A stretch of DNA of 64,000 nt from Blautia sp. (GCA_017475035.1 JAFVGK010000031.1:1-64000), one strand, 5' to 3'. Shown: positions 24,865 through 33,381, numbered from the stretch's first letter. Made by a program: numbers and translations. Notes: generated by a model not told the origin, from the sequence alone.

Positions 24865-25947
24865 GTGTACTATGTTCGAGTGCCGCAGAGCGAACCCGGG
24901 CCGGATGAACTATATCACCACGGTATTCTCGGCATGCGGTGGGGAAAGCGGAACGGGCCTCCCTATCCACTTACTTATAACGCGCATTCCGCAGCGGAAA
25001 AGAAACAGAATAGCAAGAAGGAACTGTCCGGATACACCGATTCAAAAGGACGGCGCACATTTGCAAAACGCGAACGAGTAAAGTCCTCCAGGACGAGCGG
25101 CAAGGGACAGAAGCAGTCTTCCGCGAAGGAGAAAAAAGATATTCGCTCCATCGAAAATGAGGCTGCCGAGCGGGTAAACCGGCAGGCGAAAGACCATATG
25201 CGGGAACGAGTCTCGGAGATCCTGCACAGCAAGAAGTTCAAGACCGGAATGAAGATCGCGATCGGCGTTGCTGCCTTGTATGGCGCGACAAAACTCGGAA
25301 AGTCGGCACTTCGGAAGTACGTTCTGAAGTCGATTTACCAGCCGAACTTTGAATCCCTGCCGAAGAATTTCAGCAAGCTGAAAGACGTGCCGAAAGCCGC
25401 CACCAACTACTACAAGGATTTCTTCTCCAGTAAGGACCCGGATGCCTGGAGAAATCTGACCAAGGGCGTCAACCATGGCGTAAATGAAGAAAATCTCCTG
25501 GACAATCTTTTAAGCGGCAGAACGCAAAACTGTACCTTCTGCTCTTCATCGATCGTCATGCGGCTGAAGGGCTATGATGTCACGGCGGCTAAGACCGATA
25601 TAGGGATGCTCCACGAGATCACGGATAAGTGGTTCACTAACGTGAAGATGCAGAAACCAAAGACCGCCAGCGCGAAGAAGCTGTACAAAGCGCTTCTGAA
25701 GCAGGGCGACGGCACCTATGGGACGCTTAATGTCTTCTGGAAAGGCGGCCAGGGCGGACACTCAGTGGCTTACGTGGTAAAGAACGGCGCAGTTGAGATT
25801 CTTGACGGACAGCTGGACAAGAGTTACGGAAACACTCTAGAGGCTCTGAATGAGAATCTGTTCAAGAACTGTGATCTGAAGATGACGGAGTTCTTTAACT
25901 TGACAAACTGCGAGCCGACCGAGTATATTCTCAGAGCGATCATGTAA
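24865..25947 (+). CDS. GMKWG-tag protein 3 with papain-like toxin/deamidase domain
   Basis: 360 residues. Tag DELYHHGILGMRWGKRNG near residues 14-31, then a basic linker and a hydrophobic stretch (MKIAIGVAALYGATKL). The C-terminal domain (~residues 195-360) has NCTFCSSSIVMRLKGYDV (C223, C226), GGHSVAYVV (H299) and VEILDGQ (D314). That Cys-His-Asp order matches papain-fold toxins of polymorphic systems (Tox-PL, often glutamine deamidases). GTG start, seven bases after GAGGTGA. A virion-carried effector injected with the DNA is my reading; a peptidase acting in head maturation is the main alternative. Confidence 0.7.
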   Translation: MYYVRVPQSEPGPDELYHHGILGMRWGKRNGPPYPLTYNAHSAAEKKQNSKKELSGYTDSKGRRTFAKRERVKSSRTSGKGQKQSSAKEKKDIRSIENEAAERVNRQAKDHMRERVSEILHSKKFKTGMKIAIGVAALYGATKLGKSALRKYVLKSIYQPNFESLPKNFSKLKDVPKAATNYYKDFFSSKDPDAWRNLTKGVNHGVNEENLLDNLLSGRTQNCTFCSSSIVMRLKGYDVTAAKTDIGMLHEITDKWFTNVKMQKPKTASAKKLYKALLKQGDGTYGTLNVFWKGGQGGHSVAYVVKNGAVEILDGQLDKSYGNTLEALNENLFKNCDLKMTEFFNLTNCEPTEYILRAIM

Positions 25948-25964
25948 CAAAGGAGGAGCCGGTC

Positions 25965-26207
25965 ATGACTATCGAAAAGGCGCTTGAATGCTATGAAAAA
26001 GCGAAGCGCGAAGGCAAACTGACTCGTAAACGGAAGGTCAGTAAGTATATACCTTATAACGAGGGTATTATTTTGCTGCCAGTACCGGATGCGGTTCCTG
26101 TACTCGGAGAGGTCTGGTACTATGTCAGATCTGATGGACGTATCAGTGAAGTGCCTGTGGCTGTATTCGCATCCAAGGTCGACTTTGACGATGCAAAAAC
26201 GATCTGA
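25965..26207 (+). CDS. Small phage protein of unknown function
   Basis: 80 residues after AAAGGAGG. Helical Lys-rich front, then beta-rich (GIILLPVPDAVPVLGEVWYYVRSDGRISEVPVAVF). No motif recognised. It follows the toxin-domain gene by 17 bases, so an immunity or chaperone partner is possible but unproven. Confidence 0.55.
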   Translation: MTIEKALECYEKAKREGKLTRKRKVSKYIPYNEGIILLPVPDAVPVLGEVWYYVRSDGRISEVPVAVFASKVDFDDAKTI

Positions 26208-26209
26208 GG

Positions 26210-26235
26210 TTCGCAAGAAAAACATCTCTTTTAAT
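26210..26235 (+). promoter_or_regulatory. Recurrent phage promoter, copy at 26.2 kb
   Basis: TTCGCA, 14 bases (with ACAT in the usual place), TTTAAT. AAAGGAG and a start codon follow within ~20 bases. It drives the small cassette 26250-26495. Confidence 0.65.
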
Positions 26236-26249
26236 AGAAAGGAGATGTT

Positions 26250-26495
26250 ATGATGAAGGGCGAGAAATTCATGCTCTATCTGGCACACCGTGCAGGCTAC
26301 GGCCTCTGCAGTGAAACGGAGATTGTGCAGCGTGACAGTCATGTCTTGAGCAACAAGGCATTTCAGGAGCGATACGGTCTTACGAAAGGGCAGTGGTTTA
26401 TGGCCAAACTGAGATACGGTGATCCATGCAGAGCAAACGAGAAGCTGCGTGAGCAGATCTACAGATCCATAAAACAGAGCAGACGAGAGGGCTGA
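26250..26495 (+). CDS. Small cassette protein of unknown function
   Basis: 81 residues, basic, with LSNKAFQERYGLTKGQWFMAKLRYG suggesting a small helical DNA- or RNA-binding domain. It has its own promoter and a double terminator, so it can be expressed independently of the late operon. ATG 26253 is an equally good start by spacing. Confidence 0.6.
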   Translation: MMKGEKFMLYLAHRAGYGLCSETEIVQRDSHVLSNKAFQERYGLTKGQWFMAKLRYGDPCRANEKLREQIYRSIKQSRREG

Positions 26496-26548
26496 ACAAA
26501 CAGCTCTCTTCGTTTTTCGGGACGCGAAACGCGTCCTTTTTATTTTTT
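26486..26548 (+). terminator. Double intrinsic terminator
   Basis: First hairpin AGAGGGCTG/CAGCTCTCT (26486-26509) with TCGTTTTT. Second GGACGCG-AAA-CGCGTCC (26520-26536) with TTTTTATTTTTT. They close the small cassette and block entry into the next tag gene. Confidence 0.8.
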
Positions 26549-26564
26549 CGGAGCAAAATTCAAA

Positions 26565-27212
26565 ATGGAAGCGAGGTTGGTTTCGTTGAGTGACTACAAA
26601 GCCGTTTCACCGGTCATGAGAGAAACGGAACTTTACCATCACGGCATCCTCGGAATGAAGTGGGGCGTCCGGCGCTATCAGAATTCGGACGGGAGCTATA
26701 CAGCCGCAGGGAAGATCCGATACGGCGGCGGATCTCGTATCGGGACCGGTAGGACGAACATGCACCGGGCCTATGAACGGGAATATAATCTGCCGGAGAA
26801 CGTCCGGGAGCGCGAGAACTATAAGCGGACGCAGAAAGAAATTCAGGATCGTCTGCAGGCCGACCGCGATAAAAAACGGTCCGGACATGCTCAGGCCAGC
26901 AATTACAGCGAGCAGCAGCGAACCCGGGACCGGAAGATCTATGGTAAGGGCGCGGAAAAGCGGATCAACAAACGCATGCTGGAGGGCGAATCCATTCAGA
27001 GCGCCCGCCACAATGAAGTCATCCGAAAGGGCCGCGTCGACACCGCCAAGAAGATCGGAAAGACCGCCGCAAAGGGCGCTCTTGTGGTCGGAGGAAGCAT
27101 TGCCGTAACTAAATACCTGAAGAAACAGGGCTTCAACACGTACCAGGTGGACCAGCTGGCCAGCACCATGATTAATATGGGGCGGCATTTCATTAATCAG
27201 ATTTTCCGATAG
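26565..27212 (+). CDS. GMKWG-tag phage protein 4
   Basis: 215 residues. Tag ETELYHHGILGMKWGVRRYQ then DGSYTAAGKIRYGG, followed by a highly basic helical body and a small hydrophobic stretch (AAKGALVVGGSIAVTKYL). ATG 26565 is inside ATTCAAAATGG; TTG 26586, nine bases after GAGG, is an alternative start giving MSDYKAV. One of two adjacent tag genes just upstream of the portal gene. Confidence 0.65.
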   Translation: MEARLVSLSDYKAVSPVMRETELYHHGILGMKWGVRRYQNSDGSYTAAGKIRYGGGSRIGTGRTNMHRAYEREYNLPENVRERENYKRTQKEIQDRLQADRDKKRSGHAQASNYSEQQRTRDRKIYGKGAEKRINKRMLEGESIQSARHNEVIRKGRVDTAKKIGKTAAKGALVVGGSIAVTKYLKKQGFNTYQVDQLASTMINMGRHFINQIFR

Positions 27213-27227
27213 GTGGTGAGAAACAAG

Positions 27228-28007
27228 ATGTATTACGCAGCAATTATTCCCAATTCAGAGGAACTGTATCACTACGGTGTACAGGGCATGAAGTGGGGCG
27301 TGCGGCGGTATCAGAATCCTGATGGCAGTTTAACTGCAGCAGGCCTTGCCAGATACGGAAACCTGAGCCGCAGCCAGCGAAACGATCTGGCCAATTACGG
27401 AACCCGCGGCTTTGCCCGTATGCAGAGAATGCAAAAGAAGGGCTACAGCCAGGAGCGGGCCAGACGGTATGAGCAGGACCGAAAAGAGTTCGGACGCAAA
27501 GGCGCAAACCGTATTCAGAAGGGCATGAATCGAGATCAGAGACGGTATGACCGCGCAAAAGAACGCTATGAACGCACCGGCCAGGGAAGACCGATCAAAG
27601 ACCGCACCGACGTTTACGGAAGCGGCAGTCAGCGTTCCAGGGAGCGTGCCAGACGCTTTGTCAAAAAAGCTCTGAGAATTACCGCCGGTGTGGCGGTCGG
27701 TGTCTACGCTATCAAGCACCGGAAGCAGATTGCCGCCGGGGCCAAGACCGCCGGACGTATTCTGAAGAAATCCGGAAATGCCGTACAATGGGCAAAGAAC
27801 GCTTCTCAGGGCTACAAAGCTCAGCGATTCACACAGACCGCGAAAGACACAATCCGCAGCTTCGGGCGAGATGTTACCCAGCGGCGGGCCGTCTTCACAG
27901 AGAAAGGCAGAGCTGTTAACCGTTCCGGACGGCGTTATATTCGCAGGGCCAGTCAGACTCCCGAGCGCTTTGCCGGACGGACCGTTCAGAGAGCGAGGTT
28001 CCGCTGA
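27228..28007 (+). CDS. GMKWG-tag phage protein 5
   Basis: 259 residues. Tag EELYHYGVQGMKWGVRRYQ then DGSLTAAGLARYGN, followed by an Arg-rich body with little acidic character and a short hydrophobic patch (ITAGVAVGVYAI). Strong positive charge fits DNA packing inside the head or passage with DNA. The start at 27228 gives MYYAA, like the family, and has AGGTGGTGAG upstream. Confidence 0.65.
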   Translation: MYYAAIIPNSEELYHYGVQGMKWGVRRYQNPDGSLTAAGLARYGNLSRSQRNDLANYGTRGFARMQRMQKKGYSQERARRYEQDRKEFGRKGANRIQKGMNRDQRRYDRAKERYERTGQGRPIKDRTDVYGSGSQRSRERARRFVKKALRITAGVAVGVYAIKHRKQIAAGAKTAGRILKKSGNAVQWAKNASQGYKAQRFTQTAKDTIRSFGRDVTQRRAVFTEKGRAVNRSGRRYIRRASQTPERFAGRTVQRARFR

Positions 28008-28034
28008 ACCGAGACAATTTCATAAACTAACCCC

Positions 28035-28085
28035 AGCCGACTTGAGTATCACACAGGCGTGATATTTGAGCCGGCTATTTTTATG
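28035..28085 (+). terminator. Intrinsic terminator before the portal gene
   Basis: AGCCG...GAGTATCAC pairs with GTGATATTTGAG...CGGCT, followed by ATTTTTATG. The 3' arm is itself a GTGATATTTG word. Confidence 0.6.
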
Positions 28086-28131
28086 CCCTTTTTTTTCGGG
28101 GCAAAACCAATAAACAGGGAGGCATTTTCCC

Positions 28132-29427
28132 ATGCCAACATTTGCCGAAAGGCTCCAGCACGGCTGGAATGCCTTCATCAACAATAAAGATCCGACGCCG
28201 GTGATCCCGACGATCAGTTACGGCGGCTACTCCTATCGACCGGATCGGCCGCGCCTCACCAGAGGAAACGAACGATCCATCGTTAACGCGATCTACAACC
28301 GGATCGCGACGGATGTCGCCGAGATCGGCATTCAGCACGTGCGGACCGATGAAAACGGCCTCTTCATGGAGGTCGTGCACTCGGGGCTTAACAACGTGCT
28401 GACCCTGGAGGCGAACCTGGATCAGACCGGGCGGGCGTTCATCATGGACATCGTGATGAGCATGTTCGACGAGGGTGTGGTCGCAGCCGTGCCCATCGAC
28501 ACCAGCATCGACCCGATCAATAACAACGCATTCGACATTCTCACAATGCGGACGGGCAAGATTAAGCAGTGGTACCCGGAGGCGATCCGGGTGGAGCTGT
28601 ACAACGAGAAGACGGGAAAGAAACAGGAAGTCGTCGTCCCGAAGCGGATGTGCGCGATCATGGAAAACCCATTTTACTCGATCATGAACGAGCCCAACTC
28701 CACGCTGCAGAGACTGATTCGAAAACTGAACCTGCTGGACGCCATCGATGAGCAGAGCGGAGCAGGGAAGCTGGATCTGATCATTCAGCTGCCCTACACG
28801 ATCCGATCTGAGGCGAGAAGGCTGCAGGCAGATGCAAGACGCAAGGATATCGAGAACCAGCTTAACAACTCGAAATACGGCATCGCGTATGCCGACGGCA
28901 CCGAGAAAATCGTTCAGCTGAACCGCCCCGTGGACAACAATCTGATGAATCAAATCAAATACTTGACTGAGACACTGATGGGCCAGCTCGGGATTACGAA
29001 TGAGATTCTGAACATGACGGCCTCGGAGCAGGTGATGGCAAACTATTACGCCCGGATTGTCGAGCCGATTCTCGCAACGATTGTCAATGAGATGAAACGC
29101 AAGTTCCTGACGAAGACCGCAAGGACCCAAGGACAGAGCATCATGTTCTTCCGCGAGCCGTTCAAACTGGTTCCGGCGACGAACCTGGCGAATATCGCGG
29201 ATCGTCTCACGAGCAATGAAATCCTGTCGCCGAACGAGATCAGGCGTCTGATCGGCTACAAGCCGAGCACGGACCCGCGTTCGGACGAACTCAGAAACCG
29301 CAACATCAGCCAGCCCATGCAGGGCGAGATGCTTCCCGAAGATCCGTACCCGGAGGACGACCTGTCGCCTGAAGAGGCCCAGGGCGGGTACTACGACGAG
29401 GGAACATACCCTGAAGACGGCGGATGA
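28132..29427 (+). CDS. Portal protein
   Basis: 431 residues. RGNERSIVNAIYNRIATDVAEIGIQHVR near residues 45-75 and the late QLGITNEILNMTASEQVMANYYARIVEPIL are typical of siphovirus portals (HK97 family, SPP1-like helices). The acidic Pro-rich tail is common. It forms the 12-mer vertex through which TerL packages DNA. GGGAGG site; the protease-capsid gene follows 29 bases later. Confidence 0.85.
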   Translation: MPTFAERLQHGWNAFINNKDPTPVIPTISYGGYSYRPDRPRLTRGNERSIVNAIYNRIATDVAEIGIQHVRTDENGLFMEVVHSGLNNVLTLEANLDQTGRAFIMDIVMSMFDEGVVAAVPIDTSIDPINNNAFDILTMRTGKIKQWYPEAIRVELYNEKTGKKQEVVVPKRMCAIMENPFYSIMNEPNSTLQRLIRKLNLLDAIDEQSGAGKLDLIIQLPYTIRSEARRLQADARRKDIENQLNNSKYGIAYADGTEKIVQLNRPVDNNLMNQIKYLTETLMGQLGITNEILNMTASEQVMANYYARIVEPILATIVNEMKRKFLTKTARTQGQSIMFFREPFKLVPATNLANIADRLTSNEILSPNEIRRLIGYKPSTDPRSDELRNRNISQPMQGEMLPEDPYPEDDLSPEEAQGGYYDEGTYPEDGG

Positions 29428-29456
29428 ATACAAGTATTTCCCGGAGGAAATTCAAA

Positions 29457-31406
29457 ATGAGCAGGAAGTTTGACTTCAGTGGATGGGCCACGAAAAATGA
29501 CTTGCTTTGCGCCGACGGGCGGATCATCCGCCATGACGCATTCAAGGACAACGACGGTCAGACAGTCCCCCTGGTCTATCAGCATCAGCATACCGACCCC
29601 ACCAACATTCTGGGGCACGCGATCCTGGAGAACCGCGACGACGGCGTTTACGCCTATTGCAGCTTCAACGACACGGACGCGGCGCAGCATGTGAAGGAAG
29701 CGGTGCGGCACGGAGACGTGGTGTCTCTGTCCATCTATGCCAACAAGCTGGTCCAGAAGGGCAACGAAGTGCTTCACGGCGTCATCCGCGAAGTCAGCAT
29801 CGTACTGGCCGGTGCAAACCCCGGAGCCTACATCGATAACCCGATTCTGGTGCACGGTGAAGGAACCGACAGCGAAAGCTATGAAGACGTCCTGACCGAG
29901 GCCGTCATCTACGCAGACAGTGATATTTCACTTTATCACGCCGAGCCCGAAGAGGACGAGAAGAAGACCAAAGAAGCGGAAGCTTCCAAGGAAGGCAACG
30001 AGTCCAAGGAAACCAAGGCTTCCGGCATCGCCGAAAAGAAAGAGGAGGAACCTGAAATGGCGAAAGAGAACGAAGGAAAGACTGTTCAGGACGTGTTCGA
30101 CGAGTTCACCGAGGAACAGAAGAATGTTGTTTACTATCTGATCGGCCAGGCGCTGGAGGATCAGAACAATGACGCCGACGACGATGAAGACGGCGACGAA
30201 GACGAAGGAGAAAAAGAAATGAAGCACAATGTATTTGACACCGACGGCGATTACCTGTACGGCCCTGTCCTGAGCCACTCCGACGAGATGGAGATCCTCG
30301 CCAACGCCAAGAAGTACGGCAGCCTGAACCAGGCCTGTGAAGACTTCTGCATCGATAACGGCCTGCAGCACGACGCCCTTGCCGGCGCGAGCGGCTTCGG
30401 CTCCTATCCCCCGGTCGGCGGCGGTGCGGCGAATGTCGACCAGCTGTTCCCGGATTACCACGAAGTATACCCCGGCGCTCCCGAGATCGTCACCAATGAC
30501 CACGCGTGGGTAAAGGCTGTTCTCGGTAAAGTTCACAAGAGCCCGTTCAGCCGTATCCGCACCAGCTCCGTCGACCTGCGCGGCATCGAAGAGATCCGTG
30601 CCAAGGGCTACGCGAAGGGCAAGCAGAAGGTCCTGGCCGGCAACTACGCCGTCGCGAAGCGTGCCACCGACCCGCAGACTGTGTATGTTCGCAGCAGCCT
30701 GAACCACGACGACATCGTGGACATCACCGACTTCGACTATGTTGACTATCAGTACGGCATTGACCGCGCCCAGCTGGAGTTCGAGCTGGCCCAGGCCATT
30801 CTGATCGGCGACAACCGCGAAGACACCGATGCCGACAAGATTATGCCGGATCACATCCGCAACATCTGGACCGACGCCGACATCTTCACCATTCACAAGA
30901 TTGTCAATGTCTCCGGTACCCCGAACGGCACCAACACCGCCGCGAACTTCGGCAGCAACTACCTGTACGCCCAGGCCACCGAGGAAGCCCTCCTCGACGC
31001 GAAGATCGACTTCCGCGGCACCGGCGCCTGCGACATGTTCTGCACCCAGCAGTTCTTCAACAAGCTCCTGCTTGCCAAGGACCTCAACGGCCGCAGACTG
31101 TATCAGAACAAGGGCGAACTCACCGCGGCTCTCGACGTGGAGAACATGTTCCCGGTCGCCGAGATGGCCAACAAGACCCGCACCGTGACCGTGGACGGCG
31201 TGGAGAAGACCTATCGTCTGCTTGCCATCATCGGCAACCTCAGCGCTTATGCTCTGGGCGCCACCAAGGGCGGCGAGGTCATCCACCGCACCCAGTTCGA
31301 CATCGACTTCAACCAGGAGAAGAGCCTGCTTGAGACCCGTGTCAGCGGCGCCACCACCAAGCTCTACAGCTTCATCGTCCTCGAAGAGGAAGTTACAAAC
31401 CCTTAA
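29457..31406 (+). CDS. Prohead protease-scaffold-major capsid fusion protein
   Basis: 649 residues. Residues ~1-135 are an HK97-type prohead protease: GWATKNDLL, PLVYQHQH, a Ser-containing VVSLSIYA, and VIREVSIVLAGANPGAYI. Residues ~150-270 are an acidic helical delta/scaffold-like part. From ~290 comes an HK97-fold capsid protein (ending EEEVTNP). One polypeptide therefore encodes protease, scaffold and shell, needing self-cleavage to mature. The ATG lies in an ATTCAAAATGA element seven bases after GGAGG. The last two sense codons form a -1 slippery heptamer. Confidence 0.85.
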   Translation: MSRKFDFSGWATKNDLLCADGRIIRHDAFKDNDGQTVPLVYQHQHTDPTNILGHAILENRDDGVYAYCSFNDTDAAQHVKEAVRHGDVVSLSIYANKLVQKGNEVLHGVIREVSIVLAGANPGAYIDNPILVHGEGTDSESYEDVLTEAVIYADSDISLYHAEPEEDEKKTKEAEASKEGNESKETKASGIAEKKEEEPEMAKENEGKTVQDVFDEFTEEQKNVVYYLIGQALEDQNNDADDDEDGDEDEGEKEMKHNVFDTDGDYLYGPVLSHSDEMEILANAKKYGSLNQACEDFCIDNGLQHDALAGASGFGSYPPVGGGAANVDQLFPDYHEVYPGAPEIVTNDHAWVKAVLGKVHKSPFSRIRTSSVDLRGIEEIRAKGYAKGKQKVLAGNYAVAKRATDPQTVYVRSSLNHDDIVDITDFDYVDYQYGIDRAQLEFELAQAILIGDNREDTDADKIMPDHIRNIWTDADIFTIHKIVNVSGTPNGTNTAANFGSNYLYAQATEEALLDAKIDFRGTGACDMFCTQQFFNKLLLAKDLNGRRLYQNKGELTAALDVENMFPVAEMANKTRTVTVDGVEKTYRLLAIIGNLSAYALGATKGGEVIHRTQFDIDFNQEKSLLETRVSGATTKLYSFIVLEEEVTNP

Positions 31407-31492
31407 CAGGGCTGACGGTAACGGCATATTCCGGCAATGAAGATCTCCTCGGCAAGTCTGTCGGGGATCTTCAGACCGGGGTAACCGTCAGC
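31397..31492 (+). promoter_or_regulatory. Programmed -1 frameshift signal at the end of the capsid gene
   Basis: A AAC CCT at 31397-31403 is an X XXY YYZ heptamer in the capsid frame, directly before TAA. After a seven-base spacer, GCTGACGGT (31411-31419) pairs exactly with ACCGTCAGC (31484-31492). Nested inside, GAAGATCTCC (31439-31448) pairs with GGGGATCTTC (31463-31472). Heptamer, spacer and stem are in the classical -1 layout. Confidence 0.75.
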
Positions 31493-31792
31493 GGCACTGC
31501 CATTACCGGCACGCTGAAGTATGTGGATGACTATATCGGATTCTCCGGCGATGTGAATGAGCAGAGCGGAAACTATCTGGTCCTGCACGCCGATGTCGAT
31601 GAGGACACCATCGTAACCGCTGAGGTTATAGGCGGAGACCACGGGCCTGTAACCCTGGATCCTGACGGCATTCTGGTCGTGAGAATCAAGAACACCACGC
31701 AGCAGGTGAAGTTCACCGCCAGCAGTGACGACGCGGACGACAACGTTCAGACCTTCACTCTGACGGGCCTGACCCTTGAGCCTGAAATCTGA
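31403..31792 (+). CDS. C-terminal capsid extension read by -1 frameshift
   Basis: The -1 frame continues from the slip as LTGLTVTAYSGNEDLLGKSV for 129 residues to TGA at 31792. It is clearly coding from its first codons (beta-rich, Gly/Thr/Val), yet it has no ATG, GTG or TTG start or ribosome binding site before the internal region near 31523. A fraction of capsid proteins would gain this Ig-like-sized domain, as in T7 gp10B. The alternative, a separate gene starting near 31523, would discard the conserved-looking first 40 residues. Confidence 0.7.
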   Translation, partial: LTGLTVTAYSGNEDLLGKSVGDLQTGVTVSGTAITGTLKYVDDYIGFSGDVNEQSGNYLVLHADVDEDTIVTAEVIGGDHGPVTLDPDGILVVRIKNTTQQVKFTASSDDADDNVQTFTLTGLTLEPEI

Positions 31793-31827
31793 GCAACTGA
31801 ATAAAATCAAAATGGAAGTGGTGAAGC

Positions 31828-32157
31828 ATGGCGAAATTCTACGGCGCGATCGGTTTTGAAGTGACGGAGGAGACCCGGCCGAGCGTCTGGACCCCGGTGA
31901 TCACAGAGCGGCAGTACGCAGGCGATGTGGTCAAACACTACAGACGGCTTGAATCCGGAGCCGGGATCAACGACGATCTCAATCTTCAGAACGAACTGAG
32001 CATCCTCGCAGACCCCTATGCGATGAACCACTTCCAGGACATGCGCTATGTCAAATGGCACGGCGCATACTGGAAAGTGACCGGCGTAGAGGTCTCCTTT
32101 CCGCGATTATCGCTTACGATCGGAGGAGTCTACAATGGACCGACGGCTGAAACTTGA
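31828..32157 (+). CDS. Head closure/connector-like protein
   Basis: 109 residues. The pattern FYGAIGFEVTEETRPSVWTPVITERQYAGDVVKHYRRL and a beta-rich end fit small head-closure proteins of siphoviruses. It sits between capsid and tail-terminator candidates, the expected place. An ATCAAAATGG element lies 12 bases upstream of the ATG. The call is from position and size. Confidence 0.6.
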   Translation: MAKFYGAIGFEVTEETRPSVWTPVITERQYAGDVVKHYRRLESGAGINDDLNLQNELSILADPYAMNHFQDMRYVKWHGAYWKVTGVEVSFPRLSLTIGGVYNGPTAET

Positions 32158-32455
32158 CGAAGAGCTGCGCGAGGTGCTGCAGAACGTTCTGGGGTATGTG
32201 AACCTCTACTTTCAGCCCCCGGCGTCCGTGAAAATGAAGTACGACTGTATCCGATACAGCGAAGAAACCATGAATGTAACCTCGGCCGACAGCATGAAGT
32301 ATCTTGTGCGGAAACGGTATGAGGTGATCGTTATTACAAGAGATCCGGATTCAGCACTGCCGAAGGCGGTCCTGGACCGGTTTGAGTACTGCAGTCCAGG
32401 ACGGAAGTATACGGCAGACAACCTGTATCACTATCCGTTCACGATCTACTACTGA
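32135..32455 (+). CDS. Tail terminator-like protein
   Basis: 106 residues, overlapping the previous gene by 23 bases, with GGAGGAG upstream. LDEELREVLQNVLG...VYFQ-type helix then strands, RKRYEVIVITRDPDS, YCSPGRKYTADNLYHYPFTIYY. Size, fold pattern and place immediately before the major tail protein suit a tail terminator. Confidence 0.6.
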   Translation: MDRRLKLDEELREVLQNVLGYVNLYFQPPASVKMKYDCIRYSEETMNVTSADSMKYLVRKRYEVIVITRDPDSALPKAVLDRFEYCSPGRKYTADNLYHYPFTIYY

Positions 32456-32472
32456 GAAAGAGGTATTCTACT

Positions 32473-33291
32473 ATGAGTGCTACTACTGGAAAGCTTGTTT
32501 GGGACGAATCCGGCAAGCGATTTTATCAGACCGGCGTCCGTAAGGGTGTACTCTATGTCCGAAACGGCAACACCTATCCCAATGGCGTGGCCTGGAACGG
32601 CCTGACCGCCGTCACGGAGTCTCCCGAAGGCGCGGAACCCACCGATATCTACGCCGACGACATCAAGTACCTGTCCATCCGCAGCGCAGAGAACTACAAG
32701 GCCACGATCGAGGCCCTGTTCAGCCCGGATGAATTTGACGAATGTGACGGCTCGGTCTCGGTGATCCCCGGCATGCGCATCAGCGGTCAGGCTAGAAAGC
32801 CCTTCGGCTTCAGCTGGCAGACCCGCCTGGGCAACGACGAGCTCTTTGAGGAATACGGCTATGTGATCCACGTGATCTACGGCGCGACCGTCAGCCCCTC
32901 CGAAAAGAACTATCAGACCATCAACGACAGCCCCGAGACCATGAACCTGAGCTGGGAGATCGACACGATTCCCGTGCCAGTCACTGGTCACAGGGCCACG
33001 GCGCATCTGTCCTTCGACTCCACCGAGCTGAAGCCCGCGCAGCTGACAGCTCTGGAGGCGGCGCTTTACGGCACCGACGGCACCTACATCGAGACCGAGG
33101 ACACCGAACCGCAGGCAGGCAAGACCTATTACACCAAGAGCGGCGAGACCTATACGGAATTCACAGGCGAAGAGTTCGCCACCGGCACGACCTATTACGA
33201 GATGAGCGCCGGTACCGTCGCCCACCTGCCGATGCCGGATGAGATCATTTCTCTTCTGCAGGCCGCCGACCCCGACAACCCGAATCCCTGA
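32473..33291 (+). CDS. Major tail tube protein
   Basis: 272 residues. GKLVWDESGKRFYQTGVRKGVLYVR at the start, then beta-rich tube-type sequence (AFGFSWQTRLGNDELFEEYGYVIHVIYGATVSPSEKNYQTI). Near the end (residues ~205-245) is an inserted TYYTKSGETYTEFTGEEFATGTTYYE module also present in the tail endopeptidase and receptor-binding proteins. Placed directly before the tail chaperones, as usual for the tube subunit. Confidence 0.85.
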   Translation: MSATTGKLVWDESGKRFYQTGVRKGVLYVRNGNTYPNGVAWNGLTAVTESPEGAEPTDIYADDIKYLSIRSAENYKATIEALFSPDEFDECDGSVSVIPGMRISGQARKPFGFSWQTRLGNDELFEEYGYVIHVIYGATVSPSEKNYQTINDSPETMNLSWEIDTIPVPVTGHRATAHLSFDSTELKPAQLTALEAALYGTDGTYIETEDTEPQAGKTYYTKSGETYTEFTGEEFATGTTYYEMSAGTVAHLPMPDEIISLLQAADPDNPNP

Positions 33292-33326
33292 TTCGTGATA
33301 TTTCCAGGCGATACCAATCCATAAGC

Positions 33327-33381
33327 AAAAGTGGGAGAAGGGCTTTCGGGCAATCCGTCCGGGTCCTTCTCCGCTTTTTAT
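33327..33381 (+). terminator. Intrinsic terminator after the tail tube gene
   Basis: GGGAGAAGG with CCTTCTCC (33334-33341 with 33365-33372), loop with CTTTCGGG, then GCTTTTTATAA. It may lower expression of chaperones relative to the abundant tube protein. Confidence 0.75.

Noticed and set aside
15576-29460. ATTCAAAATGG as ordinary start-codon context only
   Set aside because: In most copies the ATG in the word is not the start codon, some copies are inside genes, and two lie antisense to minus-strand genes.
29928-31427. A 499-codon minus-strand frame opposite the capsid gene
   Set aside because: Antisense shadow of a highly biased gene; Val/Ala/Leu-rich with no motif, and the plus strand is clearly protease-capsid.
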